Of a DNA stretch of 64,000 nt, positions 54,869 to 63,715 are shown in pieces; positions within the stretch are counted from its first letter, which is position 1; every line of letters begins with the position of its first letter. This DNA is from Merdibacter sp965119685 (GTDB lineage Bacteria > Bacillota_I > Bacilli_A > Erysipelotrichales > Erysipelotrichaceae). A program made the translations under genes and the position numbers. Under the pieces are notes generated by a model. It was given only the letters and a program-made list of their open reading frames with translations. It was not told where the DNA came from and made no database searches. The DNA is taken from NCBI GenBank assembly GCA_965119685.1, contig OZ221971.1:682001-746000 (forward strand), given 5' to 3'.

Positions 54869-55174
54869 ACGCTTCTCCTTTCCGCTTGCGGCACAATTCT
54901 GTCTTTATTATGCGCCAAAGGGGCACGGTTTAAACGCGGAGTGCAAAGAGAGGAAGCGCATACCGACACTTGTTTGGCGTGTATAACCATCAGGTGTTAC
55001 GCATGTGCACGGCATGTGAAGGGTTCCCTGTGAAAGGGTATATCAGCCAAATGGGAAAACGTTTTCCCTCGTGCCGATCGGAGGTGGGGTTGGTTTTTGC
55101 CGCTATTTGCTGCCGCAGATTTTATTTGTGATGGAGAATTCTCATGCAGCAGAAAAAATTAAAGCAAATAGGAC
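54869..55174. other. divergent intergenic region
   Basis: About 300 bp between the PBP and the argS operon. It holds the argS-side promoter at its right end; I see no clear promoter for the PBP and no gene. Confidence 0.4.
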
Positions 55175-55203
55175 TTGCGTATTAAGGGGTTTCTGATTAT
55201 AAT
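55175..55203 (+). promoter_or_regulatory. promoter of the ywiB-argS operon
   Basis: TTGCGT (55175-55180), a 17-bp spacer and TATAAT (55198-55203), 28 bp before the first ATG. Confidence 0.75.
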
Positions 55204-55230
55204 GCTCATGATGTAAAGTGGTGAGGTACA

Positions 55231-55623
55231 ATGAAACGAGCGATTTCCTTAATACAGAAGCACTGCGACAGCGATGAGACACTGTTATGCTATCAGGGGG
55301 AAGCGCAGGTGGAGGAAGAGGAGAACTGCACCCGATTTCACGTGTCGATGAATACGCCTGCGGGCGAGGTGGAGGTGCGCGCCTTTGCACAGGCGGCGGC
55401 GATCGACAGCCGTTTTGAGCAGCACACCCATCTGCTGCTGCGCGAGGGACATCAGACCTATGCCCGTGTGGAGGGATCGTTTGGAACGCTCACTTTGCCG
55501 GTGAAAACAGAAAGCTACAAGAAAACGCCGGATTTTGTGTATGTGCGCTATGCGCTCATGCAGGATCGACGGGCGTGCGATACATTTGAATTGAGGATAG
55601 AGATGGGAGGAGGAATGAAATGA
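55231..55623 (+). CDS. DUF1934/YwiB-family beta-barrel protein
   Basis: A 130-aa protein matching the small YwiB (DUF1934) family, predicted to form a lipocalin-like beta barrel; role unknown. Alternating polar and hydrophobic strands are visible throughout, with no membrane segment. Its stop overlaps argS by 4 bp, and this neighbour is the main support: ywiB-like genes commonly precede argS in Bacillota. Confidence 0.8.
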   Translation: MKRAISLIQKHCDSDETLLCYQGEAQVEEEENCTRFHVSMNTPAGEVEVRAFAQAAAIDSRFEQHTHLLLREGHQTYARVEGSFGTLTLPVKTESYKKTPDFVYVRYALMQDRRACDTFELRIEMGGGMK

Positions 55624-57263
55624 ATCAGATTGAAAACGGATTAAAAGCAGCGATGAGCGCTGCGATCAAGCAGGCGTTTCATCTCGATTACAGCGAGGAA
55701 CAGGTGATTATCGAGATTCCCAAGGATCAAAGCCACGGGGATTACGCATGCAACGCCGCGATGCAGCTCACCCGTCAGCTGCACAGAAATCCGCGGGAAA
55801 TCGCTCAGGAGCTGATGGCGCATTTCGATTTGGAGAGCGCCGGCGTCGCTTCCTTTGCGATTGCCGGACCGGGCTTTATCAATTTTACGATGCGAAACGA
55901 TTCGCTTGCCGGCGTGATCGCCGACGTGCTGAAGGCGCAGGATGCGTACGGACAAAATGACAGCGGTGCGGGGTGCCGCGTCAACTTGGAGTATGTCTCT
56001 GCCAATCCGACGGGAAATTTGCATCTGGGGCATGCGCGCGGCGCAGCATGGGGCGATAGTGTTGCCAGATTGATGAAAGCGAGCGGCTACGTCGTGACAA
56101 GAGAGTACTATGTCAACGACGCCGGCAATCAGATCGTCAATTTGGCGAAATCGCTGCAGGCGCGTTACCGCGAGTATCTGGGTATGTCATTTGCCCTGCC
56201 GCAGGATGGCTACCATGGCGAGGACGTCAAGGAGATCGCCGTCGCTTTGGCTAAGACGCATGGGGATCGCTATGCGCAGGAGTGCGAGGAGAGCCTGAAG
56301 TTTTTCAAGCAGCAGGGCATTGCCTTTGAGCTGGAGAAGATTCAAAAGGATCTCGCCTATTATCGAGTCACGTTTGACGTCTGGAGCAGCGAGCAGGCAA
56401 TACGTGACGCCGGCAAGGTGGAGAGCGCTTTGCAGGTGCTGGCACAAAAAGGGCTGACGTATGAAAAAGAGGGCGCGCTGTGGTTTGCGACGACGCGCTT
56501 TGGCGATGACAAAGATCGGGTTTTGATTAAAACAGACGGCTCTTATACATACCTCGTACCGGATATTGCATATCATAAGGACAAGATGGACCGCGGCTTT
56601 GATCGTCTCGTTGACTTTTTCGGCGCGGATCATCACGGCTATGTACCGCGCTTGAAGGCGAGCATCGCCGCGCTGGGCAATGATCCGGATCAGCTTTCGG
56701 TCGACATCATCCAGATGGTGCGGCTGGTGGAAAACGGCGAAGAGGTCAAGATGAGCAAGCGCTTGGGCAATGCGGTAACCATCCGCGAGCTGTGCGATGA
56801 GGTCGGCGTGGACGCCGCCCGCTATTTCTTCGTACAGCGGGCGCTGGATTCCCATCTGGATTTTGACTTGGGCTTGGCGCGCAGCCAGAGCAATGATAAT
56901 CCGGTCTATTATGCCCAGTATGCGCATGCCCGCATGTGCTCGATTCTGCGGCAGGCGGCGGATATGCAGGCGGCGGACAGCTATGAGCGGCTGACCCATG
57001 AAAAAGAGATCGATCTCATGAAGTATATCAACGAGTTTACCGGCGTCGTCAGCGAAGCCGCTAAACTTCGCGCACCGCATAAGGTCTGCAATTATATCCA
57101 GAAGCTGGCACAGAAGTTCCACAGCTTTTACAGTGCCTGCAAGGTGCTGGATAAGAAGGATGAGGTGCTGAGCGCACAGCGTCTGGCACTGGTACTGGCC
57201 GCGAAAATCACCTTAAAAAACGCTTTGACGCTGATCGGCGTGGAAGCACCTGAACAGATGTAG
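55620..57263 (+). CDS. argS: arginyl-tRNA synthetase
   Basis: A 547-aa class-I synthetase. HIGH is LHLGHARGA, and KMSKR (VKMSKRLGN) is intact, unlike in some ArgRS proteins that have lost it. The N-terminal Add-1 domain (about 1-90) and the C-terminal anticodon-binding domain of helices are present. It charges tRNA-Arg, the same tRNA sensed by the T-box at 8385. It is coupled to the preceding gene and followed by rpoE after 11 bp. Confidence 0.96.
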   Translation: MNQIENGLKAAMSAAIKQAFHLDYSEEQVIIEIPKDQSHGDYACNAAMQLTRQLHRNPREIAQELMAHFDLESAGVASFAIAGPGFINFTMRNDSLAGVIADVLKAQDAYGQNDSGAGCRVNLEYVSANPTGNLHLGHARGAAWGDSVARLMKASGYVVTREYYVNDAGNQIVNLAKSLQARYREYLGMSFALPQDGYHGEDVKEIAVALAKTHGDRYAQECEESLKFFKQQGIAFELEKIQKDLAYYRVTFDVWSSEQAIRDAGKVESALQVLAQKGLTYEKEGALWFATTRFGDDKDRVLIKTDGSYTYLVPDIAYHKDKMDRGFDRLVDFFGADHHGYVPRLKASIAALGNDPDQLSVDIIQMVRLVENGEEVKMSKRLGNAVTIRELCDEVGVDAARYFFVQRALDSHLDFDLGLARSQSNDNPVYYAQYAHARMCSILRQAADMQAADSYERLTHEKEIDLMKYINEFTGVVSEAAKLRAPHKVCNYIQKLAQKFHSFYSACKVLDKKDEVLSAQRLALVLAAKITLKNALTLIGVEAPEQM

Positions 57264-57274
57264 GAGGATTCAAG

Positions 57275-57589
57275 ATGAAAAAATCGATGATCGACGTCGC
57301 ATTCGACCTGATGACAAGAAAGAAAAAGCCGGTCGTATTTTTAAAGCTGTGGCAGGAGGTCAGCGAGATCATGGGCTTTACCACGGCGCAGGAGGAGGAC
57401 AACATCGCACAGTTTTACAGCGATTTGTCATTGGATGACCGCTTTGTGAACGTATCGGAGAATAAGTGGGATCTGCGTTCCCGTCACACCTATGATGAAA
57501 GCATCGTGGACCCAAGCGCCATCATGATCGATGAGGACAGCGACGAGGGTTATGACGAAGAGCCGGAGGATAAAGAAGAGAGTGAATAA
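57275..57589 (+). CDS. rpoE: RNA polymerase delta subunit, short form
   Basis: A 104-aa protein. Residues 1-75 match the HARE-HTH fold of the delta subunit (MIDVAFDLMTRKKKPVVFLK; FYSDLSLDDRFVNVSENKWDLR). The acidic tail (EDSDEGYDEEPEDKEESE) is only about 20 residues, far shorter than the roughly 80-residue tail in B. subtilis delta. Delta speeds polymerase recycling; a shorter tail may weaken that effect. It follows argS at 11 bp and ends at a strong terminator. Confidence 0.88.
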   Translation: MKKSMIDVAFDLMTRKKKPVVFLKLWQEVSEIMGFTTAQEEDNIAQFYSDLSLDDRFVNVSENKWDLRSRHTYDESIVDPSAIMIDEDSDEGYDEEPEDKEESE

Positions 57590-57595
57590 AACGAG

Positions 57596-57628
57596 AGCGG
57601 ATGTGAGCGAGTGCGCATCCGCTTTTTT
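57596..57628 (+). terminator. terminator of the argS-rpoE operon
   Basis: AGCGGATG (57596-57603) pairs with CATCCGCT (57616-57623), followed by six Ts. The next 250 bp to the fba promoter holds no convincing gene. Confidence 0.88.
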
Positions 57629-57878
57629 GACGGCGTTTGCATGTAAAGCAGCGTTTTGTTTTTACACTCTTTCCGCGCGGATTCCCTTGGTGTATGAAAG
57701 GGTGAAGCCGGCGGGGGCGCATGGGGGAAACCGTCTGAGGTTCCTATCATTTTTAATGAAGCCTGCGTTTTCGATGAAGCCGATCGCAGAGATGCTTTTT
57801 CCATGTTTTTTTCGGGGAAGATATCCGAATGAAAAAGAAAACAGGCTTGATTTTCTTTGTGTTTTTCGGCGTGCGCAC

Positions 57879-57907
57879 TTAACAAATGCGGGAAAATGCA
57901 GTATTAT
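57879..57907 (+). promoter_or_regulatory. fba promoter
   Basis: TTAACA (57879-57884), a 17-bp spacer and TATTAT (57902-57907), 40 bp before the ATG. Confidence 0.75.
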
Positions 57908-57946
57908 TATAAGTGTGAAGCAACATGCGAAGGAGGAAATAAAGCT

Positions 57947-58813
57947 ATGTTAGTATCCGCAACTGAAATGATTAACAAGGCTCACGAAGGCCATTATGCC
58001 ATCGGTGCGTTCAACATCAACAACTTAGAGTGGACAAAGTCTATTCTGGCAGCTGCCGAAGAGGCAAAATCTCCGGTGATGTTAGGCGTATCTGAGGGTG
58101 CTGCAAAGTATATGTGCGGCTTTAAGACGGTTGTCGCTATGGTGAAGGAGATTCATGACAGCATGGGAATCACCGTTCCGGTTGCCCTGCATCTGGACCA
58201 TGGTTCTTATGAAGGTGCTAAGGCGTGCATCGAGGCAGGATTTACTTCCGTTATGTTCGACGGTTCTCACTATGAGTTCGCCGAGAACTTAGAGAAGTCT
58301 AAAGAGATGATCGCATTGGCACATTCCAAGGGTATTTCCATCGAGTGTGAGGTCGGCGGTATCGGCGGTGAGGAAGACGGTGTCGTTTCTGCCGGTGAGT
58401 TGGCAGATCCTCAGGAATGCAAGACGATCGCTGAGCTGGGCGTTGACTTCTTAGCAGCAGGTATCGGTAACATCCACGGTAAGTATCCGGCAAACTGGGC
58501 AGGTCTGAGCTTTGATCGCTTAGCTGAGATTCAGGCGGTTACCAACGGTAAGCCGTTAGTACTGCACGGCGGTTCCGGTATTCCGGCTGATCAGATCGCT
58601 AAGGCAATCACGCTGGGCGTTTCCAAGATCAACGTAAACACGGAGCTGCAGCTGGAGTTTGCTGCCGCAACCCGCAAGTATATCGAAGCCGGCAAGGATC
58701 AGGAAGGCAAAGGCTACGATCCGCGTAAGCTGCTGAAACCGGGTGCTGATGCAATCAAGGCAAAGGTTATCGCTATGATGAACCAGTTTGGTTCCGCAGG
58801 CAAAGCTGAATAA
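57947..58813 (+). CDS. fba: class II fructose-1,6-bisphosphate aldolase
   Basis: A 288-aa zinc-dependent glycolytic aldolase. Zinc ligands and substrate residues lie in LHLDHGSYE, ECEVGGIGGEEDG, IHGKYPANW and VLHGGSGI. The start has a strong AAGGAGGAAA site; the frame is open 30 codons further, but through the promoter. Codons differ from neighbours, with many GGT, GTT, GCT and TTA forms, as expected for a very highly expressed gene. It has its own promoter and terminator. Confidence 0.96.
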   Translation: MLVSATEMINKAHEGHYAIGAFNINNLEWTKSILAAAEEAKSPVMLGVSEGAAKYMCGFKTVVAMVKEIHDSMGITVPVALHLDHGSYEGAKACIEAGFTSVMFDGSHYEFAENLEKSKEMIALAHSKGISIECEVGGIGGEEDGVVSAGELADPQECKTIAELGVDFLAAGIGNIHGKYPANWAGLSFDRLAEIQAVTNGKPLVLHGGSGIPADQIAKAITLGVSKINVNTELQLEFAAATRKYIEAGKDQEGKGYDPRKLLKPGADAIKAKVIAMMNQFGSAGKAE

Positions 58814-58825
58814 TGTCAATAAAAG

Positions 58826-58859
58826 GATCGAAGCGCATGGCGTTTCGGTCTTTTCTTTT
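58826..58859 (+). terminator. fba terminator
   Basis: GATCGAAGCGC (58826-58836) pairs with GCGTTTCGGTC (58840-58850; two G-U pairs) around an ATG loop, then TTTTCTTTT. From here to 59053 I see no gene. Confidence 0.85.
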
Positions 58860-59053
58860 GGCGAAAAGAGCCCTTTGCCAAGCGCGTGCGCATAAGTGCA
58901 GAACACAGCGATAAGGCAGTATTTCTGCACAGGCAGAGAACAAGTGGGGTAACGGCGTGATTGCTGACATCGCTCACGCTGGATTCCTATTTCATTCATC
59001 GAGCAGCAGGCGCGAAAAAGGTATGCGATGGATCGCCGTGCGGCACGTTTCGG

Positions 59054-59083
59054 TTGCACCGGTATCCTCGTTTTTGATAAGAT
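59054..59083 (+). promoter_or_regulatory. candidate promoter of the oxidoreductase at 59115
   Basis: TTGCAC (59054-59059), an 18-bp spacer and TAAGAT (59078-59083). Confidence 0.5.
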
Positions 59084-59114
59084 AGAAAAGAAGAATCATC
59101 GGTGAGGTGAGCGT

Positions 59115-60074
59115 ATGATACACTGGGGAATTTTGGGCGCAGGCAATATTGCCGGACGCTTTGCGCAGAGTCTGCAAGAGGAAAAGGACAGCCGTTTATA
59201 TGCGATCGCGCTTCGTTCCTTACAGAAAGGGCAGGCGTTTATGGCGAAGTATCCGGCGGATCGCTGTTATCTGGATTATGATGCGCTGCTGGCGGACTCG
59301 AAAGTCGACGCCATCTATCTGGCGCTGCCTCACGGTCTGCATGCGAAATGGGCGATTCAAGCGCTGAAACAGGGGAAAGCGGTTCTGTGTGAAAAGCCGG
59401 CGGTGGTCAGCGAGGCGCAGATGCGTGCCATCGCCGATACCGCCCTGCGTGAGCAATGTCTGTTTATGGAGGCGATGAAGACGCGTTTCGTTCCTTTATA
59501 TGCCAAGGTGAAGGGATTGCTCAAAGCGGGGGCGATCGGCACGATTACCGCCATCGATGTCTCTTTGTGCAACGTGGAAAGCTTTTCTTGCCGTGGGGAA
59601 ACCTATCACATGCAGCCAAAACAGGGCGGCGCTTTGCTGGATGTGGGCATCTATTGCATCAGCTGGATCGAGGATTTGCTGCAGGGAGAGATTTACGTGC
59701 GAAAAGCGCGGGCGAAATATCAGGGAGCGGTGGATGTGTATACGCAGGCAGAGCTTGTCTGCGGGGATGTCGCCGTGCATATGGAATGCGCCTTTGACCG
59801 CAAGAAACCGCGAAATCTGGTTATCCATGGCACAAAGGGAATGATGATCATAGAAGATCATCACCGCGCCCAGACGCTTCGCATCATCGGCGTAAAACAG
59901 CAGGAGATTCACATGCCGTATGTCGTAGATGATTTTTATGGGGAGATCACCCATTTTGTCAGCCTGCTCAAAGAGGGGCGTACGCAAAGTCCGCTGATGC
60001 CGCTGGCGGCTTCGATCCGCTGCAGCGCGCTGGTCGATCAGATCAAGGCGGCTTGTCTCAAAGAGAAGGAATGA
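59115..60074 (+). CDS. Gfo/Idh/MocA-family oxidoreductase (third)
   Basis: A 319-aa NAD(P)-dependent dehydrogenase. WGILGAGNIAGRFAQSL is the Rossmann loop, LCEKPA the EKP motif, and ALLDVGIYCISWIEDLLQG carries the D-x-G-x-Y region of this subfamily. It resembles trans-1,2-dihydrobenzene-diol-dehydrogenase-like members in layout, but the substrate is unknown. GAGGTGAGCG precedes the ATG. It is a single gene, or a pair with the hydrolase 118 bp downstream. Confidence 0.9.
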   Translation: MIHWGILGAGNIAGRFAQSLQEEKDSRLYAIALRSLQKGQAFMAKYPADRCYLDYDALLADSKVDAIYLALPHGLHAKWAIQALKQGKAVLCEKPAVVSEAQMRAIADTALREQCLFMEAMKTRFVPLYAKVKGLLKAGAIGTITAIDVSLCNVESFSCRGETYHMQPKQGGALLDVGIYCISWIEDLLQGEIYVRKARAKYQGAVDVYTQAELVCGDVAVHMECAFDRKKPRNLVIHGTKGMMIIEDHHRAQTLRIIGVKQQEIHMPYVVDDFYGEITHFVSLLKEGRTQSPLMPLAASIRCSALVDQIKAACLKEKE

Positions 60075-60192
60075 GCGGCGAAAGAAGAGTTGTCGTGCAT
60101 TATGCAACATTTCCATGGCAAAAAACAACGGTATGTTAGAAATCATTGTAATGGCTGAGCAGATAGACAGGAGACAGGGAAAGGAAGATCGT

Positions 60193-60828
60193 ATGAAATA
60201 TATATTGGTTCACGGCTTGGGACAGACACCCGGCGATTGGGAAAAGACGGCGGATGCGCTCATGGACAAAACGGATGTCGTCTGTCCTGATTTGACGGAA
60301 TTGCTGAAAGGCGAAACAAGCGATTACGCTCACTTGTATTCAGCGTTTTCCCGATTTTGCATGACCTATGATGAACCGCTTGTTTTATGCGGGCTGTCCT
60401 TGGGAGGGGTACTCGCAATGCACTATGCCATCGAGCATCCTGATCAAGTCCGCGCCGTCGCATTGATCGCTGCTCCATACACGATGCCGAAACGGCTGCT
60501 GCAGTTTCAAAACGCGATCTTTCGCATCCTGCCAAAACGCGCCTTTCAAGGGATGGGATTTTCAAAACAGGAGATGATTCGCCTTTCCCATTCCATGATG
60601 GATTTAGATTTCCGCGATGATCTGCATAAAATAAAATGCCCTGCACTCATTTTGTGCGGGGCAAAGGATCGGGCGAACAGAAAGGCTGCTTTGGAGATGC
60701 AAAAATGGGTGCCGCATGCCAAGATCGCTATGATAGCGAACGCCGGACATGAGGTCAATAAAGACGCTCCTGCGGCGTTGGGACAGGAATTACAGCGTTT
60801 TTTCCAGCTTGTTTTCAAGGGTGAGTAA
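60193..60828 (+). CDS. alpha/beta hydrolase
   Basis: A 211-aa alpha/beta hydrolase. The nucleophile is Ser in LCGLSLGGVL, the acid is Asp in LCGAKDRAN, and the His is in NAGHEVN; HGLGQ holds the oxyanion loop. Substrate unknown (an esterase or lipase-like activity is usual). ATG 60193 has AAAGGAAG upstream. The 3' end of the gene (from about 60782) is the first unit of a 100-bp tandem repeat that continues beyond the stop. Confidence 0.88.
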   Translation: MKYILVHGLGQTPGDWEKTADALMDKTDVVCPDLTELLKGETSDYAHLYSAFSRFCMTYDEPLVLCGLSLGGVLAMHYAIEHPDQVRAVALIAAPYTMPKRLLQFQNAIFRILPKRAFQGMGFSKQEMIRLSHSMMDLDFRDDLHKIKCPALILCGAKDRANRKAALEMQKWVPHAKIAMIANAGHEVNKDAPAALGQELQRFFQLVFKGE

Positions 60829-61016
60829 AGAGAGCGCTCATATCTGCCCTGCACTTGATTGCTCGCGATAGCGGGCGCAGATGAAAGGAATCACAGCGTT
60901 TTTCCAGTTCGTTTTCAAGAATGAGTAAAGGCAGTGTTCATATCTGCCCTGCGCTTAGTTGCCTGCGACAGCGGATGCGGATGAAAGGAATCGCAGAAGT
61001 TTATTCAGTTCCTATC
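60782..61016 (+). repeat. about 100-bp tandem repeat starting inside a gene
   Basis: Unit 1 60793-60893, unit 2 60894-60993 and a partial third unit from 60994 (about 25 bp). Each begins with CAG after a GAAAGGAAT-like block (60783, 60883 and 60983 regions). Units 1 and 2 are about 80% alike by eye; each holds the hairpin ATCTGCCCTGC...GCGGGCGCAGAT or its wobble variant. Unit 1 includes the hydrolase stop codon; unit 2 has lost one T and is out of frame. Confidence 0.85.
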
Positions 61017-61065
61017 CCATTGAAAGTATCGGTTCATTCGATCTTCACCGCTTGCGGCGGCAGAT

Positions 61066-61089
61066 GCAGGGGGAGGACCCTGCGTTTTT
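61066..61089 (+). terminator. terminator after the hydrolase
   Basis: GCAGGG (61066-61071) pairs with CCCTGC (61078-61083), followed by GTTTTT. Confidence 0.75.
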
Positions 61090-61173
61090 CATACATACAG
61101 CGAACATCGCTATACAGAAACAGTGAATAAAAAGCATGACAAAAATGATGAGGCAAAAGAGTGAGAGGAAAGG

Positions 61174-62082
61174 CTAGGAGGCGAAGCTTTCCTCCAGCTT
61201 CATGATGCGCTCCATCAGCGATGTGAGAACCGGCGCACAAAGATGATGCTGCTTGGCTAACGGTACAAGCGTGCCGGAGAAGAGCGCCACTTCCGTTTTG
61301 CGTTTAGAGAGGATGTCCTGTGCCATGCTGGGCATCGCATCCTTGGCGAGATGATTGACTAAGCCGACCCAGTGTGCGATGTCTTGATCGCGCAGATCGA
61401 TCCCTTGTGCGTTGGCGATGGTCTTGACCTCTTTCATCGCCGCGATGAACTCCTCCTGATGCGCTTGCCCTTGCTGACAGGCGCCATAGCCGCAGCGGTA
61501 GACGGCACACACCTGATTGATGCCGCAGTTGAGCATCAGCTTGTTCCACTGCTCCCGTAAGATGTCTGCACAGACGCGGCAGGGGATGTGCACGCTGTCA
61601 AAGAAACGCTGCACCGTGTCAACGCTGTCTCGCTGCGCATCGCTGTCGGCGCCGATCAAAATTTCCCCGATGTTGGAATAGCGCACCTCATTGCCCAGAT
61701 AGGTGGAATCCATTCCCTGTACGATACAGCGAATGACTTGGTCGTGAGAAAAGTGTGTGCGTGCGATCTCTTCGCTGGTGATGCCGTTGAGGCAGGGCAG
61801 AATGAGGGTATTCGCATCGACAAACCCGCGGATTTGTTCCAGCGCTGGGGCTAATCCGGCGTATTTGGTGGTGATCAGGATGAGGGACAAAGGCTTGCCC
61901 TCGCTTTGATATGTGAATCGGGCGTCCCACCCGTTGATGCGCAGCGGCTGTTCCTCGTAACGCTGTCTGCGTGCAGGATCGACGATAAAGACGGGATTCA
62001 CGCCGCCTTGCTGAAGCAGTGTGCCATAGAGCGCGCCGATCGCGCCCCTGCCGATGATGCCGACGCTTTGAATTGTTTGCAT
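61174..62082 (-). CDS. ketopantoate reductase-family protein (ApbA/PanE)
   Basis: A 302-aa NADPH-dependent 2-oxo acid reductase of the PanE/ApbA family. GIIGRGAIGALYGTLL is the nucleotide-binding loop; the conserved Lys and Asn lie in ITTKYAG and CLNGIT, and WNKLMLNCGINQVCAV is the family's C-terminal signature. It may make pantoate for CoA or act on another 2-keto acid; no panB or panC is nearby, so the name is left general. AGGAGG precedes the start. Confidence 0.88.
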   Translation of the reverse strand: MQTIQSVGIIGRGAIGALYGTLLQQGGVNPVFIVDPARRQRYEEQPLRINGWDARFTYQSEGKPLSLILITTKYAGLAPALEQIRGFVDANTLILPCLNGITSEEIARTHFSHDQVIRCIVQGMDSTYLGNEVRYSNIGEILIGADSDAQRDSVDTVQRFFDSVHIPCRVCADILREQWNKLMLNCGINQVCAVYRCGYGACQQGQAHQEEFIAAMKEVKTIANAQGIDLRDQDIAHWVGLVNHLAKDAMPSMAQDILSKRKTEVALFSGTLVPLAKQHHLCAPVLTSLMERIMKLEESFAS

Positions 62083-62163
62083 GAAAACCTCCTGTGTATG
62101 TATGGGATATAAGCGCTTCTATTGTAGCACAGGAAGTGGAAAATGCGCAGAGAACCATGGAAA

Positions 62164-62203
62164 AAGCGACCCGCATTTGCCATGTGAACGGCGCAGGTCG
62201 CTT
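62164..62203 (-). terminator. minus-strand terminator between promoter and panE-like gene
   Basis: On the minus strand AAGCGACCTGC (from 62203) pairs with GCGGGTCGCTT (ending 62164; one mismatch), followed by TTTCC after further Ts. It stands about 190 nt downstream of the promoter at 62400-62423. Confidence 0.75.
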
Positions 62204-62295
62204 GTAAGCATCCGCTGTGTAAGAGAGAGTTCGCTTACGCTTTGCGGATATGGATTCTGTGAGTGCTGTGACTGAAGGCTGTATGCAAAAGGTTG

Positions 62296-62369
62296 TTATT
62301 GAAAGGAAATGGTCAAGTCACAGTCACCAAGCGGGGCAATGATCGCTCCCTCCCACAGAAAGCCTTTCT
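62296..62369 (-). other. protein-like fragment without a start
   Basis: A minus-strand frame reads KGFLWEGAIIAPLGDCDLTI and SFQ before a stop. It has a natural composition but no ATG, and a stop codon lies just upstream. It may be the relic of a gene end or chance. Low confidence. Confidence 0.25.
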
Positions 62370-62375
62370 CTTGTT

Positions 62376-62424
62376 AGTTAGTTTGGACTAACTGATTATA
62401 GTATAGCAGATCATGATAAAAAGT
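62376..62424 (-). promoter_or_regulatory. minus-strand promoter with 7-bp palindromic operator
   Basis: TTTACT, a 16-bp spacer and TATACT (62405-62400) on the minus strand. Directly downstream, at the expected start of transcription, is the perfect palindrome AGTTAGT-TTGG-ACTAACT (62376-62393), the classic position for a repressor. The best candidate regulator is the GntR/HutC protein at 63716-64000, but this is unproven. Confidence 0.6.
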
Positions 62425-62546
62425 AAAGCGTGCGGCAGGAAAATTTGTCAGCCGCTGCTCACATGCGGCAAATGGCGTCTGCATGCCTTGTGCGCATGTC
62501 CCGCTCTTAAAAAAATCCGCACTTAACGGCGGATCTTTTTCAATGC

Positions 62547-63635
62547 TCAATAGGTGTAGCTGCCCATCTTTCGATGGAAGTCAGGGTCGGAAGAAAGGTT
62601 GCAGTCGATGCCCAGATCAGCGGACAGGCGGCGGGCGATTACCTGTAATGGAACGACGTACTCCATCGTGGCAAAGTAAGGGTCATTGATGAAAGGGAAT
62701 ACGAGATGCTTCCTGTCATCCTTTTGACGCTCATCGGAGGTGATGATAAAGTTGTGATCAGTGCGTTCATCGGCAAAATAGCGCTCCATGCGCAGCATGC
62801 GCTCATAATACTGTCCCGCGCTGCCGATGTAAAGCATGTAGGTATCCTCGTGGATGGAGTGGTAGACACCGTGCATAAACTCTTCCAGCTCATAGCCGCA
62901 GACACTGTAACGTACAGCCTCCAGTATTTTCAGTGTGCCTTCCAGCATTGCTGCGCGGCAGTTTTGATAACCGATGACGATCATGCGGCGGCATTGCTTA
63001 AGCTCCTCCCTGTTTGTCTCATACCAGCGGGTGCTTGCTTGGGCGATCTCGGGAATCTGGTCGCAGGTGGCGATCATACGGCGTAAGTATTCCGCGTGTT
63101 GGGCGTCGTCGATCGTCTGTCTGCGCAAGGCGATCTGCAAGGCAAATACGACCAGTGTAGCGATGGAACCGATGAAGCCTTTCGTCTTAGGCCCTGCGTA
63201 TTCCGGACCGATTTCTATGTACATCGCCGCATCTGCATGTTCTACTAACGGTTTGCCGCGCTCTGCGGTAGCGGCGATCGTCGCCAAGCCTTCTTCACGC
63301 GCCCGCTCAAGCGCCATGATCGTCGAAGTGGAGCGTCCGGCATGGGAGATGCCGATGACTAAGGTATCTGGAGAATGCACCAGTTCACTGTCTTTAAATG
63401 CCATCGGATAGCTGGAGATCACCGGGATGCCGAGTATTTTTTCCATGATCGGCGCCGCAGCCAAAGACGCATGGTAGCTGGTACCGGAGCCGACGACATA
63501 GATTTGTTGAATCGAACGGCTGAAATAGTAATCGAGCGGCTGTTGAAAGATTTCCCCGCGATGCTCAACAATATGGCGGACAGCACGCTTAGACTCTATG
63601 ATGTAGTCATACATGTCCCAATCTTTTTCTGTCAT
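62547..63635 (-). CDS. SIS-domain sugar isomerase/deglycase (GlmS/FrlB/AgaS-like)
   Basis: A 362-aa protein with two SIS domains (about 30-165 and 200-340), as in the isomerase half of GlmS without the glutaminase. IYVVGSGTSYHASL and GISHAGRSTSTIMAL are the sugar-phosphate-binding loops; the C-terminus HRKMGSYTY fits the FrlB/GlmS-type family end. It probably converts a phosphorylated amino sugar or fructosamine. AAGGAGGA lies 12 bp before the ATG (a little far). A GntR gene is immediately upstream, as in frl-type operons. Confidence 0.88.
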   Translation of the reverse strand: MTEKDWDMYDYIIESKRAVRHIVEHRGEIFQQPLDYYFSRSIQQIYVVGSGTSYHASLAAAPIMEKILGIPVISSYPMAFKDSELVHSPDTLVIGISHAGRSTSTIMALERAREEGLATIAATAERGKPLVEHADAAMYIEIGPEYAGPKTKGFIGSIATLVVFALQIALRRQTIDDAQHAEYLRRMIATCDQIPEIAQASTRWYETNREELKQCRRMIVIGYQNCRAAMLEGTLKILEAVRYSVCGYELEEFMHGVYHSIHEDTYMLYIGSAGQYYERMLRMERYFADERTDHNFIITSDERQKDDRKHLVFPFINDPYFATMEYVVPLQVIARRLSADLGIDCNLSSDPDFHRKMGSYTY

Positions 63636-63676
63636 AGTTTTCTGTATCCTCCTTGAATGTGTTTTTGCAAAAGAAA

Positions 63677-63712
63677 GAGCCTGCGGCGACAGCCGATTGC
63701 CTGTGCAGGCTC
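63677..63712 (-). terminator. terminator between the GntR and SIS genes
   Basis: GAGCCTGC (63677-63684) pairs perfectly with GCAGGCTC (63705-63712); on the minus strand it is followed by TTTCTTTT. It begins 4 bp after the GntR stop and may limit read-through into the SIS gene. Confidence 0.8.
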
Positions 63713-63715
63713 CTT

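Noticed and set aside
56187..57122. 311-codon minus-strand ORF opposite argS
   Set aside because: Antisense shadow of argS; no ribosome site or recognisable motif.
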